Shown: piece by piece, positions 1 to 8,800 of the stretch | Layout of the letters: every line of letters begins with the position of its first letter | How positions within the stretch are numbered: position 1 is the first letter of the stretch | Assembly (NCBI RefSeq): GCF_017811155.1 | Contig: NZ_JACVCV010000006.1 | Span: 62,001-126,000 of the forward strand | Direction of reading: 5' to 3' | Source of the DNA: Lunatimonas salinarum | GTDB lineage: Bacteria; Bacteroidota; Bacteroidia; Cytophagales; Cyclobacteriaceae | DNA length: 64,000 nt | Translations under genes and position numbers: made by a program | Notes under the pieces: model-generated | Told to the model about the DNA's origin: nothing | What the model saw: only the letters and a program-made list of their open reading frames with translations | Database searches by the model: none

Positions 1-236
1 TCTTTTCTGCCGGATCGATCGTGGCTGCACTGTTGATCAATCTCAGTTTTTATGCCTTTACCTTTTACCTAAACAATTTTGCCAGCTATAACAAGCTGTA
101 TGGTTCCATAGGGACTATGATCGCGCTGATGCTTTGGCTTTGGATTACCTCCATCATCGTATTGGTAGGATTTGAAATCAACGTAAGTCTGGACAAGGCT
201 GCTATACGTCGCAAGCGGCGAATTTCCCGCGGATAG
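1..236 (+). CDS. YihY/BrkB family inner-membrane protein, C-terminal end (5' truncated by window)
   Basis: The reading frame is open from base 3 and enters the window already coding; only about 78 C-terminal residues are present. The visible part has two hydrophobic segments separated by the family signature NFASYNKLYGSIG, followed by LMLWLWITSIIVLVGFEIN and a basic tail rich in Arg/Lys. This matches the last two membrane helices of the YihY/BrkB family (formerly called ribonuclease BN), integral inner-membrane proteins of unresolved function. The start and the earlier helices lie outside the window. Confidence 0.85.
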   Translation, partial: FSAGSIVAALLINLSFYAFTFYLNNFASYNKLYGSIGTMIALMLWLWITSIIVLVGFEINVSLDKAAIRRKRRISRG

Positions 237-280
237 GCCATTCATCCGCGGATGACCGTGGGGGATTGCCCAAAATACCG

Positions 281-288
281 TAAATTTG
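281..288 (+). promoter_or_regulatory. Candidate -7 promoter element upstream of pta
   Basis: TAAATTTG fits the Bacteroidota -7 consensus TAnnTTTG exactly and lies about 65 bp before the preferred pta start. No good TTG is found 19-20 bp upstream, only a GTG-like stretch, so the -33 half is weak. Confidence 0.3.
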
Positions 289-352
289 ACGGGGTGTTGG
301 TCAGGAGGGGGATTTGCCAAAAATTTGCTTTGCCTTACATTTAAACGATTAC

Positions 353-2449
353 ATGCAACCTAACAAAAGTATTTTTATCGCCACTACCCAGCCTTTTAGC
401 GGCAAGTCAGTTATCGCATTGGGGCTAGTAGATATGCTGCTGGCCAAGGCGCAGCGCGTAGGGTATTTTAAACCCATTGTAAATCAGCATCCGGATTTAA
501 AGCGGGATCCACACATCGACACCTTGATACAGCACTTTAAACTCCCGATTGAATATAAGGGATCCTATGCCTACACCAAGGAAGAAGCAAATCTGCTGAT
601 TGAGTCGGGTCATCAAGATGAAATTATCGATACGATCATCAGCCGGCAAAAGGAGATAGAAGCCAACTACGATTTTACGGTGATTGAAGGCAGTGATTTT
701 CTGGGAGAGGGAACGGCCTTTGAATTTGACGCGAACGTGACCATCGCCAAAAATCTGGGTGCCCCGGTGATCATCGTACTGTCCGGTGATGAAAAAAATA
801 TCGCCCAGATTTCCAGTGCGGCCATGGTGACCCTGCGGAATTTTATAGACCGTAAGGTGAAAGTGGTTGCCGTGGTTGTCAACAAAGTGGACGGAGAAAA
901 TTTGGAGGGTGTACGGGCAGCGCTCCAAAGTCAGCTTCCTCCATCGGTGCTGCTTGCCGTTATACCCAAGATCCAAGAACTCAAGAGCCCCACCATGCAG
1001 GAAGTGAAAAATTACCTGGGGGCTACGGTGCTTTTTGGAGAACGTCACCTCGCAAACCGAGCCGATCACTTTATTTTTGGGGCCATGCAAGTCCCCAATT
1101 TTTTGCAGCACATCAAGCGAAATGTTTTAGTGGTCACTCCGGGCGACCGATCCGATATCGTATTGGCTACCTTGCAGGCCGATCTGTCCAAAAATTACCC
1201 GAAGATTGGCGGAGTAGTCCTGACAGGTGGTTTTGAAGTCCCCGAATCGGTCCTTCGACTGATAGAGGGTTCTGAGCATACACTCCCAATTTTGGCCGTG
1301 AAGGAGCCGTCATTTTATGCAGCCACCAAAGTGGCTGGGATCCACTCCCGAATCATGCCGGACGATGTCGAGAAGATACATCATGCGGTAAGTACTTTCC
1401 GCCGGTTTATTGATGTAGACCGCCTGGAAAAAGAGATCGCTTCCTTTAAGCCCACAGGGGTTACGCCGCGAATGTTTCAATACCAACTGGTGAGTAGGGC
1501 AAAGCAGCGGAAACGGCACATTGTATTGCCAGAGGGTAAAGATGAACGCATCCTGAAGGCAGCAGACCGTTTGGTGCGCCAGGAAGTGGTAAATATCACC
1601 CTGCTGGGTGATCCGGAGGAAATCCTAGGAACGATCAACAGATTGGGGCTGAGCCTTGATCGCCATAATTGCCAAATCATCAATCCGGTGGATGCGGTGT
1701 ATTTTGAAGACTACGTGAACACCTTGTATGAACTCCGTAAGGCAAAAAATATGACCCTCAGCGTAGCCCGGGATTTGATGAGTGATGTGGCCTACTACGG
1801 CACCATGATGGTGTACAAAGGGCACGCCGATGGCATGGTGTCGGGAGCCATTCACACCACCGCCCATACGATCCGCCCTGCGTTGCAAATCATTAAAACC
1901 AAGCCGGGCATTTCGCTGGTTTCGTCGGTCTTTTTCATGTGCTTACCGGATCGGGTCACCGTTTTTGGCGATTGTGCGATCAACATCAACCCCTCTGCCG
2001 AGCAGCTGTCCGAAATTGCCATTTCTTCGGTGGACACCAGCAGGAAGTTTGGGATTGAGCCACGGGTAGCCATGCTGTCCTACTCTTCCGGCGCTTCGGG
2101 TACCGGGGATGACGTGGAGACGGTGCGCCGTGCAACGGCGATTGTGAAGGAGTCCCATCCCGAAATAAAGATAGAAGGGCCCATACAATACGACGCCGCC
2201 GTAGACCCGACAACCGGACGACAGAAAATGCCAGAGTCTGAGGTGGCGGGCAATGCATCGGTACTTATCTTTCCGGACCTAAATACGGGAAACAACACCT
2301 ACAAGGCGGTGCAACGGGAGTCTGGAGCAATGGCAATTGGCCCGATTTTGCAGGGCTTGAACAAGCCGGTAAACGACCTAAGCCGAGGCTGTACGGTTGA
2401 TGACGTGTTTAATACGGTGGTTATTACCGCCATTCAGGCGCAGGATTAG
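353..2449 (+). CDS. pta: Phosphate acetyltransferase (long form with BioD-like N-terminus)
   Basis: The enzyme interconverts acetyl-CoA and acetyl phosphate in the cytoplasm, the first step of the Pta-AckA overflow pathway. The product is about 698 residues, the long three-part form: a BioD-like P-loop region (GKS at about residues 17-19), a central DRTGG-like domain, and a PTA_PTB catalytic domain from about residue 372 to the end (IVLPEGKDERI, VSGAIHTTAHT, LSYSSGASGTGD). The ATG at 353 is preferred because the protein then begins directly with the beta strand before the P-loop. A TTG at 314 preceded by a purine-rich AGGAGGGGG would add 13 residues and cannot be excluded. ackA follows 29 bp downstream in the same direction, so the two are almost certainly cotranscribed. 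Confidence 0.95.
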   Translation: MQPNKSIFIATTQPFSGKSVIALGLVDMLLAKAQRVGYFKPIVNQHPDLKRDPHIDTLIQHFKLPIEYKGSYAYTKEEANLLIESGHQDEIIDTIISRQKEIEANYDFTVIEGSDFLGEGTAFEFDANVTIAKNLGAPVIIVLSGDEKNIAQISSAAMVTLRNFIDRKVKVVAVVVNKVDGENLEGVRAALQSQLPPSVLLAVIPKIQELKSPTMQEVKNYLGATVLFGERHLANRADHFIFGAMQVPNFLQHIKRNVLVVTPGDRSDIVLATLQADLSKNYPKIGGVVLTGGFEVPESVLRLIEGSEHTLPILAVKEPSFYAATKVAGIHSRIMPDDVEKIHHAVSTFRRFIDVDRLEKEIASFKPTGVTPRMFQYQLVSRAKQRKRHIVLPEGKDERILKAADRLVRQEVVNITLLGDPEEILGTINRLGLSLDRHNCQIINPVDAVYFEDYVNTLYELRKAKNMTLSVARDLMSDVAYYGTMMVYKGHADGMVSGAIHTTAHTIRPALQIIKTKPGISLVSSVFFMCLPDRVTVFGDCAININPSAEQLSEIAISSVDTSRKFGIEPRVAMLSYSSGASGTGDDVETVRRATAIVKESHPEIKIEGPIQYDAAVDPTTGRQKMPESEVAGNASVLIFPDLNTGNNTYKAVQRESGAMAIGPILQGLNKPVNDLSRGCTVDDVFNTVVITAIQAQD

Positions 2450-2478
2450 CACTTTTTTTTGGACAAAGAACGAAAACT

Positions 2479-3678
2479 ATGAAGATACTCGTGATCAACT
2501 CGGGGAGTTCCTCCCTCAAGTACCAACTTTTTGACATGCCTGCCGAGACCCCCCTATGTGTGGGATTAGTGGATCGCATCGGGTTGGCCAAGTCCTCCCT
2601 GACCCATACGGTGCAAGAAGGTGGCCAGGAATTGGTTTTTCGCGTAGACGTGCCCATTCCAGACCATAAGGCTGCCCTGTTGAAGGTAACGGCCATGTTG
2701 ACCGACAGAGAGGCGGGGGTGTTGGATAGTTTGGCAGAGGTTTCGGCGATTGGCCATCGAGTGGTGCATGGGGGTGAAGAGTTTGCTTCCACGACCCTGG
2801 TCACGGATGCGGTCAAGTCCAAGATAGCAGAACTGATTTCCCTCGCTCCCCTTCACAACCCACCCAACCTACTTGGGATTGAGGTCGCCGAGGAATTGTT
2901 TCCAAGGGCGAAGCAAATTGCTGTTTTTGACACGGCTTTTCATCAATCCATGCCATCCCGAGCGTATCGGTATGCCATTCCACAGGAGCTCTATACAGTG
3001 CAGGGCATCCGTGCTTATGGGTTTCACGGCACCTCCCATCAATACGTGGCCAAAAAGGCGCAGACCCTACTAAATAATCCGAACGCTAAGCTCATCACTG
3101 TCCACTTGGGCAATGGATGCAGCATTACGGCGATTGACCGTGGGGTTTCTATGGATCACAGCATGGGGTTGGGCCCAATGGGCGGTCTGGTAATGGGCAC
3201 CCGGTGCGGAGACATAGATCCCTCGGTGATTTTTCACCTGATCCGCGAAAGGGGATTTTCCGTCAAGGAAGTGAACGAAATGTTCAACAAGCGAAGTGGT
3301 CTATTGGGGCTTTGTGGCTACAGCGATATGCGGGATGTGAAAAAGGCCATTGCTGCTGGGGAGGAAGATGCCCGGCTCGCTTACGAGTTGTATGCCTATA
3401 GAATCAAAAAGTACGTGGGGGCCTATTGTGCGGTACTCAACGGATTGGATGCCTTGGTTTTTACGGCAGGGGTAGGCGAGAATGACCCCGATATGCGAGA
3501 GGCCGTGTGTTCGGGTATGGATTACTTGGGTATTCGTCTGGATCCGTTCAAAAACCGGCAGGGTAGTGGGGTGCGTGAAATTCAGGATCCTTCCTCCGCG
3601 GTGAAGGTGCTCGTAGTGCCCACCAACGAGGAACTGGAAATTGGACTGCAAACCTATGCGTTGGTGCAGGAAGGCTAG
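2479..3678 (+). CDS. ackA: Acetate kinase
   Basis: It converts acetyl phosphate and ADP to acetate and ATP, completing the pathway begun by Pta just upstream. At 399 residues it has the family's normal length. Visible ASKHA-fold motifs are NSGSSSLKYQLFD near the N-terminus, FDTAFH, GFHGTSHQYV around residue 180, HLGNGCS around residue 210, GTRCGDIDP, FTAGVGEN, and TNEELEI near the end. The usual signature DTSMGxTPLEG reads DHSMGLGPMGG here, an uncommon variant in an otherwise intact active-site region. A 7-bp inverted repeat follows the gene. Confidence 0.96.
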   Translation: MKILVINSGSSSLKYQLFDMPAETPLCVGLVDRIGLAKSSLTHTVQEGGQELVFRVDVPIPDHKAALLKVTAMLTDREAGVLDSLAEVSAIGHRVVHGGEEFASTTLVTDAVKSKIAELISLAPLHNPPNLLGIEVAEELFPRAKQIAVFDTAFHQSMPSRAYRYAIPQELYTVQGIRAYGFHGTSHQYVAKKAQTLLNNPNAKLITVHLGNGCSITAIDRGVSMDHSMGLGPMGGLVMGTRCGDIDPSVIFHLIRERGFSVKEVNEMFNKRSGLLGLCGYSDMRDVKKAIAAGEEDARLAYELYAYRIKKYVGAYCAVLNGLDALVFTAGVGENDPDMREAVCSGMDYLGIRLDPFKNRQGSGVREIQDPSSAVKVLVVPTNEELEIGLQTYALVQEG

Positions 3679-3700
3679 GCACTGCTACAGCTGAAAAAGC

Positions 3701-3733
3701 GCATGGCCCCCAAGTCTATCTCGGGAGCCATGC
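3701..3733. terminator. Inverted repeat between convergent ackA and DUF4394 genes
   Basis: GCATGGC at 3701-3707 pairs with GCCATGC at 3727-3733, and CCC/GGG can extend the stem inward. A run of nine T lies about 20 bp further on, so it is not a classical intrinsic terminator, but it sits between converging genes where one is expected. Confidence 0.4.
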
Positions 3734-3758
3734 TAAATTTCTCAATGCCAATTTTTTT

Positions 3759-5291
3759 TTAGAATCCTAGCCCTACGGCCATCGCTGTGGGCTCAATGGC
3801 GAAGTCGGCTATCTTGGTAGCCATGCCGGTGCTGAGGTTTATGCCGTACACGGCTGTCGCATTGCCCACTTTCAGCAGCGCAAATCCGTTGTCCGAATCA
3901 CCTCCTATATCAAACCCGTTATCTGCGTGAATGTCTACCCCCAATGGACCTACAGGTACCAATACGCCGTCATTTGGTGGGTCTTGCGTGTACAGCATGT
4001 TGGTTTCGGAGTCGATCACATAAAGCAAGGTGCTGCTGGTTCCGGCAAAGTTGTTGGTATAAGCGACGCCGTTTACCATGGGGTAACCGGGGTTTAAATC
4101 CCCGTCGGTAGCTACCACTGTGCCGAGTTCTGGGTGTAATCTCAAGTTTTGTCCCGTGTTACTTACCAATCGGATACGGTCTACGGTGGGATTAAAGTCA
4201 AACCCAAAGCTCTCGCCCATTAGGCTTGGGGATAGTCCGTCACCGATTTCCGTTGCTGCTCCGTTGGCGGTATTTATGGTAAACAGCCTGCTGTTGCTGC
4301 TGATGGCATACAAGGCACCGTTTGCTGGCCTAAAGTCAAGTCCTGCAATCCATTCGCCTTCCATTAGTCCGGTGATGTCCACGGGATTCATGGATGGCGC
4401 GGTAGGATCGAAGCGGTGCAATTTATTGTCAGTGGTAGCTGCGTAGGCGACGGGATTTGTTTTAAACGCGATGCCCACAACTGGGAGGGTAAATTTCCCT
4501 ACCCATTCGGCCTTTCCCGTGGAGAGATTAATGGTGTAGAGTCTGGATTCATCCTCGTGCTGGGTGACGGCCAGTGCCGCGGCATTGTCCGGACTGATGT
4601 CAAAGTTGCCCATGCCCATAAAGTCGATTCCCAGGTCACCTACTTCTTCCAATCCACCGTCATTTGGGGGATTCTGGATGTAGAGCTTGTCGGTGGCGAA
4701 GTCAATATCGTAGAGCAGGGTAGAGGAAGCACCTGCCATGCTGTTGGTATAGGCAACAGCACCGATTTGGGGGTTGTTGCCGCCGCTTATGTTTCCGTCG
4801 GTGGCCACGACCGTCCCCAGCTCTGGGTGCAGGCGTAGATTTTGGCCTGAGGCGGTCACCAGCCTGATTCGGTCTACGGTGGGGTTAAAGTCTATGGAGG
4901 CATTATCTCCCATGATCGCTGGGGAGAAGGGGCCGTCACCGAGTGGTGTGGCCATGCCGGAGTTTTCGTTGATCAGGTATAGGCGGCTGCTGCTGCCGAG
5001 CGCATAGAGCTTGCCGGTGGCGGGTCGGTAGTCTACGCTGATGATCATCTCGTCCGTGGGCAGTCCGGTAATGCTACGGATATCCATGGGATCGGCCAGG
5101 TTTCGCGCCTGGTAGCTGATCAGGCGGTTGTCATTGGTTAGTGCCGTGAACATTACCTCCGGGGCAGTCCCTGTAGGGCCGTCGGGGGTTTCTACGGTAG
5201 GCATGATGTCGTCGTTGCAGGCTGTAAGACTTAGGCCCGCAGCCAGGGCGAGTGCGCCCAGGAGGGTTTTTGAAAAATGGGATGTAATCAT
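3759..5291 (-). CDS. Lipoprotein with two tandem DUF4394 units
   Basis: The 510-residue product starts with a lipoprotein signal peptide (hydrophobic stretch ending LSLTAC, then NDD), so it is probably anchored to an outer or inner membrane leaflet. The mature part is two copies of a DUF4394-like unit of about 230 residues, at about 43-272 and 273-510. Both carry the near-identical blocks DFNPTVDRIRLVS/T, GQNLRLHPELGTVVATDG, AVAYTN and SSTLLYDID, followed by a PPNDG segment. The unit looks like a propeller or superhelix of short repeats. DUF4394 has no assigned function. The gene is monocistronic and converges on ackA. Confidence 0.85.
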   Translation of the reverse strand: MITSHFSKTLLGALALAAGLSLTACNDDIMPTVETPDGPTGTAPEVMFTALTNDNRLISYQARNLADPMDIRSITGLPTDEMIISVDYRPATGKLYALGSSSRLYLINENSGMATPLGDGPFSPAIMGDNASIDFNPTVDRIRLVTASGQNLRLHPELGTVVATDGNISGGNNPQIGAVAYTNSMAGASSTLLYDIDFATDKLYIQNPPNDGGLEEVGDLGIDFMGMGNFDISPDNAAALAVTQHEDESRLYTINLSTGKAEWVGKFTLPVVGIAFKTNPVAYAATTDNKLHRFDPTAPSMNPVDITGLMEGEWIAGLDFRPANGALYAISSNSRLFTINTANGAATEIGDGLSPSLMGESFGFDFNPTVDRIRLVSNTGQNLRLHPELGTVVATDGDLNPGYPMVNGVAYTNNFAGTSSTLLYVIDSETNMLYTQDPPNDGVLVPVGPLGVDIHADNGFDIGGDSDNGFALLKVGNATAVYGINLSTGMATKIADFAIEPTAMAVGLGF

Positions 5292-5380
5292 GATAGAAGT
5301 TTGTTTGGTTTGGGGGCATGTACGAGCTGGATGGTGCAGTTGGATTTGGGTGTCGGAAAAAAAGCGCGTACTTTTTTCTT

Positions 5381-5397
5381 ACCAAGTTTGGCTTGGT
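5381..5397. promoter_or_regulatory. Inverted repeat upstream of the DUF4394 lipoprotein gene
   Basis: ACCAAG and CTTGGT form a perfect 6-bp inverted repeat with a 5-bp spacer about 90 bp before the lipoprotein start. It could be an operator for the minus-strand gene. Nothing else supports this. Confidence 0.2.
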
Positions 5398-5481
5398 GTT
5401 TTATTGCCTCTGAAAATCAATAGGGTAATGCGTAGAAGGGGAAAGTCTTTCGGGCCTAAAAAAAATTACCGGGGCCTTCAT

Positions 5482-5511
5482 TTGAAAAATCAAAGAATGG
5501 GTTTACCTTTG
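5482..5511 (+). promoter_or_regulatory. Bacteroidota housekeeping promoter for tRNA-Ser
   Basis: TTG at 5482-5484 and TACCTTTG at 5504-5511 are separated by exactly 19 bp. This is a full match to the Bacteroidota -33 (TTG) and -7 (TAnnTTTG) consensus. The tRNA gene begins 46 bp downstream, consistent with a short 5' leader. Confidence 0.8.
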
Positions 5512-5557
5512 CATTCCCAAAAGGAGTAAAAAGCTTTTGGAGAAATTCGACTGAATT

Positions 5558-5642
5558 AGAGGAGTGGCAGAGTGGTCGATCGCGGCGGTCTTGAAAACCG
5601 TTGAACCGAGAGGTTCCGGGGGTTCGAATCCCTCCTCCTCTG
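5558..5642 (+). tRNA. tRNA-Ser (anticodon UGA)
   Basis: A complete class II tRNA cloverleaf can be drawn. The acceptor strand AGAGGAG (5558-5564) pairs perfectly with CTCCTCT (5635-5641), and the discriminator G is at 5642. The anticodon loop CTTGAAA carries TGA, read as UGA and decoding UCA. There is a long variable arm typical of tRNA-Ser, and a T-loop TTCGAAT closed by a five-pair stem with one G-U pair. CCA is not encoded. A terminator hairpin follows at 5657. This tRNA marks the left edge of an AT-rich accessory region. Confidence 0.95.
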
Positions 5643-5656
5643 CAAAAGAAAAGTAT

Positions 5657-5695
5657 AAAGCCCTGTAGATGAAGTATTTACAGGGCTTTTTCTTT
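5657..5695 (+). terminator. Intrinsic terminator after tRNA-Ser
   Basis: AAAGCCCTGTA (5657-5667) and TACAGGGCTTT (5679-5689) form an 11-bp perfect stem with an 11-nt loop, followed by a T-rich tail. It lies 15 bp past the tRNA 3' end. Confidence 0.85.
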
Positions 5696-5879
5696 GGGGT
5701 AGTCACAAATAAGTCACAAAACTGGGTAATCTTATCTGTCATATTTTATTTTAATAATTTCTTCTGCAATGTCATCCCCCCATTTTATGGGAACTGGTTG
5801 GGCTTCTTGAATTCCAGGAGTTTACCGTTATGGGTTCAAAGGGAAAGAGGAGGACTATCGGCGCATGAGCCCTTTAAAC

Positions 5880-8800
5880 TCAAGAATTATCCGTAGGAAT
5901 ATTGTTATAGAATTTTCTTTTCTCCCTTATATCTGATATTAGTTCTTCAAATCTTTTTCTAAGTTGCAGGGGTATTGATTTAAGGGAAAGATCGTCTGGG
6001 CTTGAGAAATACAATATAGCGAAATATTCAACCTGGTAATTTTTTCTAAAAAAATTGAAAAGTTCCCCTCCTTCCAACTCCTTGCGAAGAAAATTTGAGT
6101 GATCATGGTAATAAATTAATAGGTAATTTCGAATTAGTTCTGGTTGATTTAACGTTATTTTCCTGAAAATTACCGATCGATTCTCTTGATAAAAAGGTTT
6201 TTTAACCCAAGCTGAAATAATTAATTTTTGAACATATTCATTTAAGGTTTTTCTTGAATTTTTTTCAAAATAAAACTCAAACAATTTCCAAGAAAAATCC
6301 TTGTTTTGGTTTTTCTTCCAATAAAAAAATGCAAGGTTATTATATGCTATTAAATACTTTTTCTCTATTGCCTTGTAATATAATTTCTCCGCCTCTCCCA
6401 ACCGATTCTGAGATTCGTAAAGAAGTGCAAGGTTGTTTAATGAAGCTACATCATCTTTTTCAATGGCTTCGAGATAGTATTTTTTCGATTCTTCCAACCG
6501 GTTCAATTTCTCATAAAGAAGAGCAAGATTAAATTTCGCGGCAATAATTCCCTTTTCATCGGCTTTAAGATAGTATTTTTCCGCATCCAACATTCGGTCC
6601 AGTTTTTGGTAAAGAACTGCAAGGCCGAATAGTGGACCTACCTGTCCTGTTTCAATTGCTCTAAGGTAAAATTCCTCAGATTCTTTTAACCTGTTTTGGC
6701 CTTGGTAAAGAACTGCAAGGTTGTTTAAGGCACCAAAATCTCCAAATTTGATTGCTTTGAGGAAATATTGCTCGGCTTCACCCAAACGATTCAGTTTTTG
6801 ATATAAAACCCCAAGGCTGTTCAGTGCTCCAAAATCACCACTTTCGAGTGCCAAGAGGTAATATTTTTCTGCTTCTACCAACTTATTCTGGTTGAAATAT
6901 AAAAATGCAAGATTGAAATATGCTAATAAATCTCCATTATCAACCGCCTTAAAGTAAGATTTCTCGGCCTCTTCAAATCTTTTTAATTTTTGGTAAAGGT
7001 TAGCTATAATGTTCAATGCACCTTTTACTCCCTTTTGGATAGCAATTAGGCAACATTCCTCAGCTTCTTTCATTCGGTTTTGGATTTGATAAAGAATAGT
7101 TAGGTTAATCCGCGAACTTTCATATCCCTTTTCAATGGCCTTAAGATAATATTTCTCCGCTTCTTCCAAGCGGTCCAGGTTTTGGTAAAGAATGCCTAGG
7201 TTGTTCAACGCTAACTTATCACCTTTTTCAATTGCCTTTAAGTAATATTCCTCGGCTTCTTTTGTCCTATTAAGCTCTTGATATATTAAAGCAAGGTTAT
7301 TTATCGCACCTATATGTCCATTCCTGGTGGCATTCAAGTAAAATTCTTCAGCTTCTTCTAATCGGTGCTGTTTTTGGTAATGTATTGCAAGGTTGAAAAA
7401 AAGCATTCCCACATAATGGTTTTCCAAAATCTCAGTCTCAGAAACCCATTTAATATAGTGGTTTAGTCCGGGAAAAGTTTCATCCAAAAAGTTTGAAAAT
7501 GTAAGGAAGCTCATCCACCATACCCGTTCAGGTCGAATATTCCAAACAGAATTATAAAGAATGGGTAGGTATGAATGAAACATGGGCTTCTCATACAGGT
7601 TGGAAAGATGGCTGGAAATATAAAATTCAGCTAACAAGTCTGGTTTTAACCCTGGAAATTTTCCCTCGGAGGATTCAGAATTTTCCATCCTAAATAAAGA
7701 TTCTAATTGTTTCCAAAAAGACTCCTCTTCCCAGCGAGCCCCCAATCTTTTAAAAGGGGGAAGTTCCTTAATCCTTTCGAAATCTTTAAAAGTAAGAAAT
7801 TCGCATACTGCTGCAAGCCAGATCAGATTTTTAAGAGCTAAACGTGAACTTTCATCTTTCCAAATATCAAGCTGGTTCCAAACCTTATCTTCCAATCTTT
7901 GTAAATGAAATTTAAGGTTGTCGTTGGTGTTCCAGCCGGTAATACTGGCACCTTCTCTTATCGCTACCGCCGAGAAAAATGCGAAGAGCGGCCTTTTTTC
8001 AGGATCCTGTATTTCCAATTCTCTCAATATGGCTGTTTTCTGGGAAAGTAGGAAATCAATTACCTCTGGATCATTCGACTCCTTGACTACCTGCAATACT
8101 ATCTGCCATCTGTCATCCTCGTCCATTTCCGCAAGGTGTAGAGGTACTTCTTTTCCGTTTTGATAATAAGTAAAATAATGGGTCCTGGTTTTAGATGTAA
8201 AAATGATACGACTTAAATCTTCATCAAATTCCCTTTCCAAAAGTAAAACCCTGACATTATATTCAAAGTAATTCTGTTCTGACAAGTAGGATAAAGATTC
8301 AAGGATTTTGGAGATTTCCTCTTTCCGACCCTTTATGTAATCAAAAACAATCAAGGTAGGTGCAATAGGTTTAAACGAGTCCCAATTAAACTGGCTGTTT
8401 TTGTCCTTATCACAGAAGCCACAAATCCACCGAGAGGTGGCAGCCCTAAGACAGAATTCATTGGCTAATCTGCTTTTTCCGGCCCCTCCTGGACCACTTA
8501 TCGCATAAAATAGAAAAATTCTATTATCAAACAGGAAGTCAGACAACACATTTAACTCATTTATTCTTCCTTGAAATGTGGTGTAAAGAGTTTCAAAACG
8601 GAATTGATCTCTAATGTCTATTTTTTTGTCTCGGTAGGATATAAGTTTTAAAGAAAATTGATTCAAAAATTCGGATTGAAGCTTTTGAAAACCCTTTAAA
8701 AGTAATTCATTTTGTATCCTGATGTCTTGGTCAATATCCAAAAGTGATATTTTGTAATACTCAGCATAATCTAAAAGCCCGTCTATTTTTTTATCAATCT

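Noticed and set aside
497-1111. 204-codon minus-strand ORF inside pta
   Set aside because: Shadow of the pta reading frame; no independent domain.
5503-5742. 79-codon minus-strand ORF across tRNA-Ser (contains [18 protein letters not shown])
   Set aside because: It is the reverse translation of the tRNA-Ser gene and its terminator, a frequent false annotation; the tRNA structure explains the sequence.
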